This document shows, piece after piece, positions 18,767-27,658 of a stretch of DNA of 64,000 nucleotides. Each line of letters begins with the position of its first letter. The stretch's first letter is position 1. The DNA lies in assembly GCA_021739635.1 (NCBI GenBank), contig JAIPBH010000007.1, positions 62,001 to 126,000 on the forward strand, given 5' to 3'. A program made the position numbers and the translations under genes. The notes beneath the pieces were generated by a model. The model did no database searches, was not told the DNA's origin, and saw nothing but the letters and a program-made list of their open reading frames with translations. Source of the DNA: Flavobacteriaceae bacterium (lineage in GTDB: Bacteria > Bacteroidota > Bacteroidia > Flavobacteriales > Flavobacteriaceae).

Positions 18767-18799
18767 AAAATCCCAAATAATCGTGTTTGGGATTTTTAT
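18767..18799 (+). terminator. Intrinsic terminator after glyS
   Basis: AATCCCAAA / TTTGGGATT stem with an 8-base loop, followed by TTATTTTTT. The remaining sequence to 18990 shows no further structure. Confidence 0.8.
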
Positions 18800-18990
18800 T
18801 TTTTAGCTTTTTACGGTAAAACCGTAATAGTATTTTCAATATTTCGATGAAATGCAAAAATTACCATGTTTTTTGATTGAATAATTTAAATAGATGTTAT
18901 AAGTTTATGAAGTAGCAAATTTTCCCTGATTATTTTTATTGGCAAACAAGACTATTTTTTAACCCTTTAATTATAACTACGTATGAATTT

Positions 18991-21198
18991 TTGTTTAAAT
19001 TTACTCAAACCTCAAACCTCAAACCTCAAACCTCAAACCTCAAACCTCAATTTCTATTTTTATTTTTAGGAATTAGCTTTATGTTTTTTACTTGCCAAAA
19101 AGACGATACTTTTACAGAAGAACCTATAACAACTAAAATTCAGACTAAAAATAGTTTGCAAGTAAAAAAAGTAAGTTTAAATGATGTTAAGCAACATACA
19201 CTCATAAAAAAATATTTAGATAAAATTGAAAAACAATTTGATTATAATAAAACTAATACTTCCAAAAAATCTAAAAGTACGTCAACAAGTGCTGTTGCAA
19301 TAAATAGTAAAGACAATACTTTTACTATTTTAACCGATGAAATTATTGAAGTAAGTACAGACTCAACCAAAGTGTACACTTTTAGAATAGAAACCCCTAC
19401 TAAGGCAGAGTCAGATTTTGAGAATTTTGTGATTCATAAAAAAAGTAACGACAGTATTGAATACTATATTTATAGGTACAAAAAGAATGATGAACAAAAT
19501 GATGCTTATAGTTTTTCAAGAGAACAAGTAAGTAGTGACCAAATCAACAAAGCAGATTTTCAAGATTATACAAGAGATCTCGTTCTATATGACCCAGTTT
19601 CAGATTGTTTATATGAATTTTCAAGTGTTAATGGTGTTTTAATAATCGATATTTTAGAATGTAATGTTTCAGGTAGTGGTTATGGTACTGGCGGGACAAG
19701 TAGCGGTGGTACTGGTAGTAATTATGGTACTTGGAATTACTTTAACCCAGATGGGGACACAAGCAATGGTTGTATACGCACCCGTTCTTACACTGATGCA
19801 AATGGAAACCCCCAATATGAAACAGAATGGACGCCTTGCCTTAGTACAACTTCAAGCGATAATTCTACTAGCACATGGCCTAATAGCGGAGGTTATGAAG
19901 AACCAGACTCTAATGTTGACAACTTGCACAACACAACAAACACTAGTGGCCCAACAGACTTTGGTGGTGGTTCAGGATCTACTTCTACTAGCAGTAGCTC
20001 ATCAAATACAAGTAGCAGTGTTATCATTGGTGTTTTACCAGATAAAATAGATGTTGAAATAAATTCTTTTTTTGATACATTATCTCAAGAACAAAAAGAT
20101 TGTTTAAACTCAACATTTAATTCTTTAAGAAAAGACATTACCACGTTTTTTAAAAACAACCAAACCATCGCTAAACCAAGTAAAGACGGCGCCATATTTG
20201 ATGAAGCTTTAATTCCAATAGAAGCTAAAGAGTTTGCTAAAAGTGCTATTGATATAAATTGTATCCTTCCAAATGTGAAATTTGAAAGAATAATTGAGTT
20301 AGATAGTTTACTAAAAGAAAACCCTTGGGCATTAATTCAAGACTGTGCTGAGCAAAATGGACTGAATATTTCTAATTATCAACAACTCTATGACCATACC
20401 TTACCTTCTCAATGTATAGACAGATTAAATGTACTTGGAGATAATTTTGAAAACCAACCACTAAGTGAAGGCAATGCAGCTGTTGCTAATGTAGATTATT
20501 ATGGAGTTGAGATTATCACTAGACCTGATATTAATGGAGATGGTGTTCCAGATACTAATGCTGAAATCTTTCAAGCTTACAAAATTAATTTCAGTAGTTT
20601 AGCTAGTGGGGAGAAAGATAATTTTGAATTTAGCTGCAATAACCCTTTCGGAGATAATTTTGGTGATGTTAGTTGGACTTTTTCTCCATATTTCGCAAAT
20701 GACAATTCCATTTGGAGCTCTACAAATCCACTAACAGCTATATTTAAAATAGACGCATCTGCCGATGGGATTCCTTTTGGAAACACTATATCTGATGATG
20801 GGGCTATAATGATTTCTGGATTCACATCAGAATATTGGATAGGGTCAACAATAACAACAGAATTTTCAGGAACTCAACCTTTTTCTGGAAATCGCCAATG
20901 GGGTTATATTACAAATCTAAACGGAAATCTAGAACTTTATGCTAGAGCTGTTGATGTCGCAAGAGTTTCAAATTTAGTAAAATATTTCACGCCAGGTAGT
21001 AATGAGTGCAAAGAAGATTCATATTATAATATTGGCGAAGCTACATGGTCCAATCTTCAAGATGAAATCAAACAGTTCATTGTTAATAATGGAGGCCAAG
21101 CTATTACTGTTCCTAAAACAGCTATTCGCTTTGACAAAACTAAATTAAAAGAAGTTCTAGAAAGTAATGAAACTATTGACCAGATTCCATGTAACTAA
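18991..21198 (+). CDS. Large Ser/Thr/Gly-rich lipoprotein, possibly phase-variable
   Basis: A long open frame of 735 codons from a TTG at 18991. After the repeat-encoded SNLKPQTSNLKPQ comes a hydrophobic run and a lipobox-like end, FLGISFMFFTCQKDD, as in Bacteroidota surface lipoproteins. A Gly/Ser/Thr-rich stretch covers about residues 225-345, and DINGDGVPDTNAE (about 512-524) resembles a calcium-binding loop. I recognise no family. There is no ATG or GTG in this frame upstream of the signal sequence. The ATG at 18983 reads into the 7-bp array in another frame and stops at 19069; one extra repeat unit would join it to this frame. The ATG at 19081 would lose the signal sequence. Confidence 0.7.
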   Translation: MFKFTQTSNLKPQTSNLKPQFLFLFLGISFMFFTCQKDDTFTEEPITTKIQTKNSLQVKKVSLNDVKQHTLIKKYLDKIEKQFDYNKTNTSKKSKSTSTSAVAINSKDNTFTILTDEIIEVSTDSTKVYTFRIETPTKAESDFENFVIHKKSNDSIEYYIYRYKKNDEQNDAYSFSREQVSSDQINKADFQDYTRDLVLYDPVSDCLYEFSSVNGVLIIDILECNVSGSGYGTGGTSSGGTGSNYGTWNYFNPDGDTSNGCIRTRSYTDANGNPQYETEWTPCLSTTSSDNSTSTWPNSGGYEEPDSNVDNLHNTTNTSGPTDFGGGSGSTSTSSSSSNTSSSVIIGVLPDKIDVEINSFFDTLSQEQKDCLNSTFNSLRKDITTFFKNNQTIAKPSKDGAIFDEALIPIEAKEFAKSAIDINCILPNVKFERIIELDSLLKENPWALIQDCAEQNGLNISNYQQLYDHTLPSQCIDRLNVLGDNFENQPLSEGNAAVANVDYYGVEIITRPDINGDGVPDTNAEIFQAYKINFSSLASGEKDNFEFSCNNPFGDNFGDVSWTFSPYFANDNSIWSSTNPLTAIFKIDASADGIPFGNTISDDGAIMISGFTSEYWIGSTITTEFSGTQPFSGNRQWGYITNLNGNLELYARAVDVARVSNLVKYFTPGSNECKEDSYYNIGEATWSNLQDEIKQFIVNNGGQAITVPKTAIRFDKTKLKEVLESNETIDQIPCN
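19004..19050 (+). repeat. Heptanucleotide tandem array (CTCAAAC), 6.7 copies
   Basis: Six perfect copies of CTCAAAC plus CTCAA, between the candidate start codons (18983 ATG, 18991 TTG) and the signal-sequence codons of the lipoprotein gene. The unit is not a multiple of three, so each gain or loss changes the reading frame downstream. Confidence 0.95.
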
Positions 21199-21208
21199 GC
21201 GTAATATT

Positions 21209-21745
21209 ATGAAAAATAACATTTTTATTTTTAAAATACTATTGCCTATTGCCATATGCTTTATATTAATAAATATTGTAAAAATCCCATTTAGCTTTTA
21301 TCCTTTATCATTTGCTTTAATTATTGGATTAGCAAACTGGAATATTCACAAATATAACCCATTTTTAGGTGTGCTATTGAGTATTATTGTTTCGTATTTG
21401 GCTTTTTTTATTGCCTACTTTAGTTTTACAATAACTGGAAAGATGTTTAGTTTTATGAAAGGAGACTCAGGAAGTGTTTTTGGAATTGTAATTTCAACAT
21501 ATATTATTGCTCCCTTATTAGTTTTTACATTTTATAAGTTCGTTTTTAAGATTATAAACAGTAAAATTACAATCTTTATAATTATTGCATCAATATCTAT
21601 CTTAGTCTTAATGTTTTATTTTCTTTTCTCAGTAGAACTTACACATGAGTCTTTGGATTTATATACTATTTGGCAAATGATTATGATTTTAGCTCTACAA
21701 CTTATTATTCATCAAAAAGAAATCATTAGAAATGATAAAAAATAA
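21209..21745 (+). CDS. Hypothetical polytopic membrane protein
   Basis: A 178-residue protein, unrecognised, with about five hydrophobic helices and a basic tail (HQKEIIRNDKK). The ATG at 21209 follows the lipoprotein stop by 10 bases and is preferred to an upstream in-frame codon lying within that gene. The short gap suggests cotranscription with the lipoprotein. A strong hairpin follows the gene. Confidence 0.65.
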   Translation: MKNNIFIFKILLPIAICFILINIVKIPFSFYPLSFALIIGLANWNIHKYNPFLGVLLSIIVSYLAFFIAYFSFTITGKMFSFMKGDSGSVFGIVISTYIIAPLLVFTFYKFVFKIINSKITIFIIIASISILVLMFYFLFSVELTHESLDLYTIWQMIMILALQLIIHQKEIIRNDKK

Positions 21746-21776
21746 ATACTACCTACAACACGTTATATAAAAAATA

Positions 21777-21820
21777 GCAGTTAAGAACTAAACCAAAAGT
21801 TTGGTTCTTAACTGCTTTAT
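21777..21820. terminator. Bidirectional terminator
   Basis: GCAGTTAAGAAC / GTTCTTAACTGC, a perfect 12-bp stem with a further AAAC/GTTT inner stem, between the convergent membrane-protein and lrp-like genes; T-rich or A-rich flanks on both sides. Confidence 0.85.
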
Positions 21821-21825
21821 TTGTT

Positions 21826-22296
21826 TTATATACTAATTTGCCTATCAATTTGTTGCTCTAATGATATAAACGTTTCTGTTCGTGAAACGCCCGAAATAGA
21901 TTGAATTTCCTTATCGAGAACTTGCATTAAATGCACATTATTTTTGCACAGAATTTTTATAAAAATGCTCCAACTTCCTGTGGTATAATGACATTCTAGT
22001 ATTTCGGGAATTTTTTTTAGTTGTTTTACAACATCTGTATGACTCATAGCTTTATCTAAGTACACACCAATAAATGCCGTTGTATTATAACCCAAAACGT
22101 TTGGATTGATAACAAATTTTGATCCAGAAATTAAACCAGATTTTTCAAGTTTTCTTAAACGCTGATGAATAGCTGCACCAGAAATACCAACATTTCGGGC
22201 TATTTCAAGAATAGGCGTTCTGGCATCTACCATTAAGGCACGAAGTATTTTTTTATCAATACCATCTATTTCAAGAGTTTGGTTGTTAGCTTTCAT
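21826..22296 (-). CDS. Lrp/AsnC family transcriptional regulator
   Basis: A 156-residue regulator. The N-terminal winged helix-turn-helix is at about residues 10-60 (LMVDARTPILEIARNVGISG then AIHQRLRKLEKSG). The C-terminal RAM (ligand-sensing) domain is at about 70-150, with YNTTAFIGVYLD and YTTGSWSIFIKI. Such proteins control amino-acid metabolism in response to amino acids. The gene lies downstream of, and on the same strand as, a saccharopine-dehydrogenase-like gene, separated by 203 bp that holds a repeat; lysine or a related amino acid is a possible effector, by position only. Confidence 0.92.
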   Translation of the reverse strand: MKANNQTLEIDGIDKKILRALMVDARTPILEIARNVGISGAAIHQRLRKLEKSGLISGSKFVINPNVLGYNTTAFIGVYLDKAMSHTDVVKQLKKIPEILECHYTTGSWSIFIKILCKNNVHLMQVLDKEIQSISGVSRTETFISLEQQIDRQISI

Positions 22297-22399
22297 GATA
22301 TCTTACAGTTTAAAATATAAATATAGTTATATGATTTTAAATTGAAACTAATTACTGTCTTAGGGGTTAAAATACTTTTTTAATAAAATATAAAGAATC

Positions 22400-22446
22400 C
22401 TTACGAGGAGGCACGACGAAGTAATCTCTTTATATTGAAAAGATTG
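22400..22446. repeat. Short dispersed repeat (ACGAGGAGGCACGACGAAGTAATCT type), copy 1
   Basis: TTACGAGGAG then GCACGACGAAG then TAATCTCTTT, followed by TATTGA and AAAGATT, which can pair with AATCTTT-like sequence. A related copy lies at 44288-44320. It lies in the gap between the saccharopine-dehydrogenase-like gene and lrp-like gene. Confidence 0.55.
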
Positions 22447-22499
22447 CCACAGAAATTTAGAAATTTTCTTAGCAAAGACATCAAAATATGTAATACCAA

Positions 22500-23864
22500 C
22501 TATATGTTTAACGGGTTATACCCATGATAAGGCACTTCTTTTTCTTTGAATAAAATGCCAAAATTTGCAAGCTCATTTAAAATGGGTTCATACACTTCTT
22601 TACTGATTGGAATTTGAACACCTGGTGTTGTTATTTTTTTATTTAATATCGCCAAAGTAGCAATAGCAACCGGTAACCCAACAGTTTTGGCCATAGCTGT
22701 AAAAGTTTGGTCTTCACCAAGTGATACCATTGTGGAGTCAATTTGGTGCTTTTTACCATGTAATTCATACCCAAATTTGTGGTACATGACAAGCATATCT
22801 TTATCATTTTTGGCAAGCGTCCAGCTATCTATAAGTATTTTTTGAAGTATTTGGGCTGGAGTGGCTTTTTTGAGTTCAACCCTTTTTTTAGAACTAAAAA
22901 TATCTAGTTCTAAAAGTTTGTCCCAAACAATATCATCTTGATCAATTTTTAAGGCATGTCTGAATTTTAATTCTACTGAATCTGATGGGCTGTATGGTAA
23001 AAAGGAATTCACAAAATCTCTGTAGCTCATGTTTTCGCTGTCGTCTATGGTGTAACTATCGTCAGTCATACCTAGCATAACAAACATATTCCAAGCACGA
23101 CTAAAACCTACACGTCTCATGGTGCCACGATATAAGGTTTTTATGTCATTCAAACCATAAACACTTTGGTATTTTAAAGAGTCTCGGTTGGCATAGACTT
23201 CAAATCTGCCAAAACCATCAACTTCTAAAAATTCAGTACGTCTAAATAATCTGTGGTATGGAATGTATTTATAGGTGCCTTCTTGCAAAAATTTAGCAGC
23301 GCCTCCTTGTCCTGCAACCACCACATTTCTTGGGTTCCATGTAAATTTATAATTCCAAAGATTGTTGTCACTTTCAGGAGCTATCAATCCACCTGTAAAA
23401 GATTCAAACAAAATCATTTTTCCTCCTTTAGCTCTTATTTTGTCAATAACTTGCATGGCACTCATGTGGTCAATTCCAGGATCCACACCAATTTCATTCA
23501 TAAAAACCAATCCTTTATTAATAACGTCTTGGTTTAAAGCTTCCATTTCTGGACTTATGTACGAAGCTGTTACCATATTTTTACCAAAATGAATACAGTC
23601 TTTTGCTACATTAATATGCATACTTGCCGGTAACATAGAAATAACAATATCACAGTTTTTAATGGCTTCAGCACGCGAATTTGAATCAAAAATATCCAAC
23701 AAAATGGCATTAGCATTTTTATGATTATTAATAAGAAGCTTTGCATGATTAATATTAATGTCACCAATAGTTATAAATAGATTTTCAGATTCAGATTTTT
23801 CTAATAAATATTTTATTAAATATGAAGTAGATTTTCCAGAACCAATAACTAAAATCTTTCGCAT
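22500..23864 (-). CDS. Saccharopine dehydrogenase family protein (LYS9-like)
   Basis: A 454-residue oxidoreductase. The N-terminus is a Rossmann fold (MRKILVIGSGKSTSYLIKYL, residues 1-20) with the family segment MLPASMHINVAKDCI and EIGVDPGIDHMSAM (about 143-156). The length and C-terminal domain fit saccharopine dehydrogenases that form glutamate in lysine breakdown. The neighbouring lrp-like gene supports amino-acid metabolism. An alternative is a related homospermidine-type enzyme, which I think less likely. Confidence 0.88.
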   Translation of the reverse strand: MRKILVIGSGKSTSYLIKYLLEKSESENLFITIGDININHAKLLINNHKNANAILLDIFDSNSRAEAIKNCDIVISMLPASMHINVAKDCIHFGKNMVTASYISPEMEALNQDVINKGLVFMNEIGVDPGIDHMSAMQVIDKIRAKGGKMILFESFTGGLIAPESDNNLWNYKFTWNPRNVVVAGQGGAAKFLQEGTYKYIPYHRLFRRTEFLEVDGFGRFEVYANRDSLKYQSVYGLNDIKTLYRGTMRRVGFSRAWNMFVMLGMTDDSYTIDDSENMSYRDFVNSFLPYSPSDSVELKFRHALKIDQDDIVWDKLLELDIFSSKKRVELKKATPAQILQKILIDSWTLAKNDKDMLVMYHKFGYELHGKKHQIDSTMVSLGEDQTFTAMAKTVGLPVAIATLAILNKKITTPGVQIPISKEVYEPILNELANFGILFKEKEVPYHGYNPLNI

Positions 23865-23944
23865 AATGAATTTTGTTGAGTAATTTTGTGAATACTAATG
23901 TAATAAATACCAAGGGTTTTTATACCCTAGTAATAACTATAAAT

Positions 23945-24337
23945 ATGAACAAAATAATATTAATTTCTGCTTCACTTTTAGGCCTTACGGGCATCATTTT
24001 AGGAGCCTTTGCAGCTCATGGATTAAAGCAATTAATCTCTATTGAATCTATTCAAACTTTTGAAACTGGGGTACGATACCAAATGTATCATGCACTATTT
24101 CTGCTTTTTGTAGGAAGCACATCGTATGTTTCTAATAAATCAAAAAAACTTATATATTATTTTACAGTTATTGGTTGGTTATTTTTTTCTGGATCTATTT
24201 ACGGTTTGGCAACTAATTTATTAACAAATTTTGATTTTAAAAGCATCGCTTTTATAACTCCAATAGGAGGTTTATGTTTCATAATTTCTTGGATTCTATT
24301 GTTTGTGAATTTCGCAAAAACAAGGGATAATAATTAA
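23945..24337 (+). CDS. DUF423 family membrane protein
   Basis: A 130-residue protein with four hydrophobic helices and the family features GIILGAFAAHGLK (about residues 17-29) and TFETGVRYQMYHALFLLFVG. DUF423 (YgdD-like) proteins have no known function. The ATG at 23945 is chosen because the usual N-terminus of the family begins there; the in-frame upstream stretch is AT-rich non-coding DNA. A TAATTTTG box lies at 23881-23888. Confidence 0.88.
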   Translation: MNKIILISASLLGLTGIILGAFAAHGLKQLISIESIQTFETGVRYQMYHALFLLFVGSTSYVSNKSKKLIYYFTVIGWLFFSGSIYGLATNLLTNFDFKSIAFITPIGGLCFIISWILLFVNFAKTRDNN

Positions 24338-24349
24338 AAAAACAAGTAA

Positions 24350-24376
24350 TTGCATTAAAATAATGTTTTATTTTTG
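24350..24376 (+). promoter_or_regulatory. Promoter for pckA
   Basis: TTG at 24350-24352, a 16-base spacer, and TATTTTTG at 24369-24376, matching the Bacteroidota TTG/TAnnTTTG pattern; the ATG is 27 bases further. Confidence 0.6.
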
Positions 24377-24402
24377 CTAAATAATTATTTTAATGCAAAA
24401 TT

Positions 24403-26019
24403 ATGACAAACTACACCCAATTTACGAAAACGATTGAGTTAGAACAATATGGCATCAAAAAAGCCCAAATTAGATATCAACTTTCCCCTGATGAGCTTCA
24501 CAAAATAACCATTGAAAAAGGTCAAGGTGTTGAAGCATCATCTGGTGCATTGGCTGTTAATACAGGAGAATTTACAGGAAGATCGCCTCAAGACAGATTT
24601 ATTGTTGAAGATAGCATTACTAAAGATAAGGTTTGGTGGGGTAATATAAATATTCCTTTTTCCTCAGATAAGTTTGAAAAGCTTTATAATAAGGTAACTG
24701 AATATCTTTCAAACAAAGAAGTATTTGTAAGAGATAGTTATGCTTGTGCCGACGACCATTATAAATTAAATATTAGAGTGATTACTGAGTATCCTTGGAG
24801 TAATCAATTTGCTTATAATATGTTTCTTCGTCCAACTGAAGAAGAGCTAAAAACCTTTGAACCAGAATGGGTTGTTATAAATGCGCCTGGATTTTTGGCA
24901 AATCCTAAAGAAGATGGAACCAGACAACACAATTTCGCCATTTTAGATTTCACAAGAAAAATTGCTTTAATTGGAGGAACAGGTTATACTGGAGAAATTA
25001 AAAAAGGTATTTTTTCTGCATTGAATTTCATATTACCTATTTACAAAGAAACGTTACCAATGCACTGTAGCGCTAATGTTGGCAAAGAAGGTGATACCGC
25101 TATTTTCTTTGGACTTTCAGGAACTGGAAAAACAACCCTTTCAGCAGACCCAAATAGACGGTTAATTGGTGATGATGAACATGGATGGACTAAAGAAAAC
25201 AGTATTTTTAATTTTGAAGGAGGTTGCTATGCTAAAGTTATTAATTTGTCTGCAGAAAATGAGCCGGAAATATTCCATGCTATTAAACCAGGAGCCATTT
25301 TAGAAAATGTGATTTTAGATTCTAATGGTCATGTTGATTTTGAAAATACCACTATTACAGAAAATACAAGAGTTAGTTATCCTATTGATTTTATTGACAA
25401 TATTTTGGTGACATCCATTGGTAAAAATCCAAAAAATATTTTCTTTTTAACAGCAGATGCTTTTGGGGTTTTGCCTCCAATATCAAAGTTAACTCCAAGT
25501 CAAGCAGCGTACCATTTTATTTCGGGTTATACCGCAAAAGTAGCTGGTACTGAAGCTGGAGTTGTAGAACCACAACCTTCATTTTCTGCTTGTTTTGGAG
25601 CCCCTTTTATGCCTTTACATCCAGCAAAATACGCCGAAATGTTAAGTAATAAAATGACTGAAGCAGGTGTGAATGTGTGGTTGGTAAATACCGGCTGGAC
25701 TGGTGGCCCTTATGGTGTTGGAACACGCATGAAACTAAAATATACTCGTGCCATGATTAATGCTGTATTAAATGGTGATTTAGGTTTATATACCTACGAT
25801 AACTATCATATACATTCTGTGTTTGGTGTTGCTCAACCTAGAGAATGTCCTGGAGTTCCAACTACTGTTTTAAGCCCAAGAGCCACTTGGAATAATGATG
25901 AGGCCTATTATAAAACAGCCTTTAAATTAACGAATGCTTTTAGGGAAAATTTTAAGAAATATGAAAGTTTTGCTAGCGAAGAAATTCGCAGAGGAGGACC
26001 ACAACGTTATGCGTTTTAA
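24403..26019 (+). CDS. pckA: Phosphoenolpyruvate carboxykinase (ATP)
   Basis: A 538-residue ATP-type PEP carboxykinase, which converts oxaloacetate and ATP to PEP, CO2 and ADP in gluconeogenesis. The kinase 1a P-loop is GLSGTGKTTLSADP (about residue 242), kinase 2 is LIGDDEHGW (about 260) and the substrate region SGALAVNTGEFTGRSPQDR is at about 47-65. The gene is monocistronic: promoter upstream and strong terminator downstream. Confidence 0.98.
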   Translation: MTNYTQFTKTIELEQYGIKKAQIRYQLSPDELHKITIEKGQGVEASSGALAVNTGEFTGRSPQDRFIVEDSITKDKVWWGNINIPFSSDKFEKLYNKVTEYLSNKEVFVRDSYACADDHYKLNIRVITEYPWSNQFAYNMFLRPTEEELKTFEPEWVVINAPGFLANPKEDGTRQHNFAILDFTRKIALIGGTGYTGEIKKGIFSALNFILPIYKETLPMHCSANVGKEGDTAIFFGLSGTGKTTLSADPNRRLIGDDEHGWTKENSIFNFEGGCYAKVINLSAENEPEIFHAIKPGAILENVILDSNGHVDFENTTITENTRVSYPIDFIDNILVTSIGKNPKNIFFLTADAFGVLPPISKLTPSQAAYHFISGYTAKVAGTEAGVVEPQPSFSACFGAPFMPLHPAKYAEMLSNKMTEAGVNVWLVNTGWTGGPYGVGTRMKLKYTRAMINAVLNGDLGLYTYDNYHIHSVFGVAQPRECPGVPTTVLSPRATWNNDEAYYKTAFKLTNAFRENFKKYESFASEEIRRGGPQRYAF

Positions 26020-26020
26020 C

Positions 26021-26053
26021 AAAAAAAGAGCGATTTTAAATCGCTCTTTTTTA
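26021..26053. terminator. Bidirectional terminator between pckA and hemD
   Basis: AAAAAAGAGCGATTT / AAATCGCTCTTTTTT, a near-perfect 15-bp palindrome with A and T runs on both sides, placed between convergent genes. Confidence 0.9.
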
Positions 26054-26071
26054 TTTATATAATTACTTTTA

Positions 26072-26821
26072 TTACTTCGCTTTATTAACTTTATCTATAT
26101 ATTTTTCTAATGCCATGGTCATTGATGGTGTTTCAGCTGTTGGTGCTGCAATATCTACACGCAATCCTTTATCTTCTACTGCTTTAATGGTAGTGTCTCC
26201 AAAAACAGCAATTCTCGTATTGTTTTGTTTAAAATCTGGGAAATTGTGAAACAACGAATCTATACCAGATGGGCTGAAAAATACCAATATATCATAATAC
26301 ACATCAGCTAAATCTGAAAGATCACTAATAACTGTTTTATAAAAAGTTGCTAGTTTCCAATTAACACCTAATGCATTCATGGTATCTGGAACTTCTGGTT
26401 TTACCTTATCAGTATTTGGTAATAAAAATTTCTCGTCTTTATATTTCTTAATTAAGGGAGAAAGCTCAGAAAATGAACGTTTTCCAACATAAATTTTACG
26501 TTTTCTATAAACTACATATTTTTGCAAATAAAAAGCTACAGCTTCAGACTGGCAAAAATATTTCATAGTATCAGGCACTTTAAAACGCATTTCTTCTGCA
26601 ACTCTAAAAAAATGATCTACCGAATTTCTGCTCGTTAAAACAATAGCCGTATAGTTATTTAAATCTACTTTTTGTTGTCTTATTTCTTTGGCTGAAACCC
26701 CTTCTACATGAATAAAAGGTCTAAAATCTATTTTCACCTTCTGTTTCTCTTGAAGATCAAAATATGGCGAATTTTCTATTTTAGGTTCTGGCTGTGAGAC
26801 TAAAATTGTTTTCACTTTCAT
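26072..26821 (-). CDS. hemD: Uroporphyrinogen-III synthase family protein
   Basis: A 249-residue HemD-family protein, which closes hydroxymethylbilane to uroporphyrinogen III in haem synthesis. Recognised by overall two-domain alternation and by segments such as AIVLTSRNSVDHFFR (about residue 65) and DILVFFSPSGIDSLF (about 180). The family is poorly conserved, so the call rests on these and on the neighbour DUF4271, with which Bacteroidota hemD genes are often paired. The ATG at 26821 is preferred to a TTG 9 bases upstream. It lies 24 bases after the DUF4271 stop. Confidence 0.85.
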   Translation of the reverse strand: MKVKTILVSQPEPKIENSPYFDLQEKQKVKIDFRPFIHVEGVSAKEIRQQKVDLNNYTAIVLTSRNSVDHFFRVAEEMRFKVPDTMKYFCQSEAVAFYLQKYVVYRKRKIYVGKRSFSELSPLIKKYKDEKFLLPNTDKVKPEVPDTMNALGVNWKLATFYKTVISDLSDLADVYYDILVFFSPSGIDSLFHNFPDFKQNNTRIAVFGDTTIKAVEDKGLRVDIAAPTAETPSMTMALEKYIDKVNKAK

Positions 26822-26845
26822 AGGGCACAAGTAGTTACTGATTTA

Positions 26846-27490
26846 TTATGAAACAAAAACCTTGTACAATATAATATAAGGCGCAATTTCAAGTGCGCAA
26901 AGATACAAAATAAAATAAAATAAGTTCTGTTTTATTATACTTTGATTTGTCTTAATTGTGGTAATTAACCCCATAATATTGATTAAAACCAGAAGAATAA
27001 CAATTATGTAAAGAAGAATTAATCTAGGTTTAAAACTATAAATAAGTAATAAATTTATAGGGATTAATACCAAGCCTAATAAATTCTTGTAACTAATTTT
27101 TTGAAAAAGATATTGATCAATTAGCTTATCAATTTCAAAAAGACTACCAATAAGTCTTTCTAAGAGAACTTTTATTAATATAAAAACACCTATTCCAAAA
27201 GTAATCTTAAACATACTATCAATTGATGGTGTTAAAATTTTACTATCATAGTATAAGCATATAAATAAAAAAATAGCTGATGATACAATTAAATTTATAA
27301 ATATTAAAGCATCAAACTTGTCAAAGAATTTTTGCTCTTTGGCATAGATTTTAAGATATTTTGAGTTTCCTAAAACATATACAAAATCATTGAAACGCTT
27401 TGGATATATTGCCTTAGCTATGGCAATAAAAAAAATGCCAACTACTATTAAAATAGTAAACAATTCATATTTAGGAAAGTCTCTAAGCAT
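26846..27490 (-). CDS. DUF4271 membrane protein
   Basis: A 214-residue polytopic protein with about six hydrophobic helices, fitting the DUF4271 family of Bacteroidota. Function unknown. It precedes hemD on the same strand with a 24-base gap, suggesting one transcript. A glycosyltransferase gene is divergent from it across a 168-bp gap that includes TACATTTG at 27570-27577, a possible -7 box for the plus-strand operon. Confidence 0.85.
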   Translation of the reverse strand: MLRDFPKYELFTILIVVGIFFIAIAKAIYPKRFNDFVYVLGNSKYLKIYAKEQKFFDKFDALIFINLIVSSAIFLFICLYYDSKILTPSIDSMFKITFGIGVFILIKVLLERLIGSLFEIDKLIDQYLFQKISYKNLLGLVLIPINLLLIYSFKPRLILLYIIVILLVLINIMGLITTIKTNQSIIKQNLFYFILYLCALEIAPYIILYKVFVS

Positions 27491-27658
27491 GTCATAAAAT
27501 TATTATAAATTCTAATATCTAGTTGTAATTATTAAGGAATATTTAAAAAAAAGTAAATTTTAAATAATGTACATTTGCCAAAAATATTGCTTTTAATGTT
27601 TTTGCCTGCTAAAATTAAATTTAGGTTTAAAATACATTAAAATAAGATTGGGAAATTC

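Noticed and set aside
19004-19050. Possible CRISPR or direct-repeat array
   Set aside because: The unit is 7 bp with no spacers; it is a simple tandem repeat.
19664-20050. A 128-codon frame in another frame of the large lipoprotein gene
   Set aside because: It comes from the Gly/Ser/Thr-rich repeat-like DNA read in another frame; composition is Val/Leu/Gln/Thr artefact.
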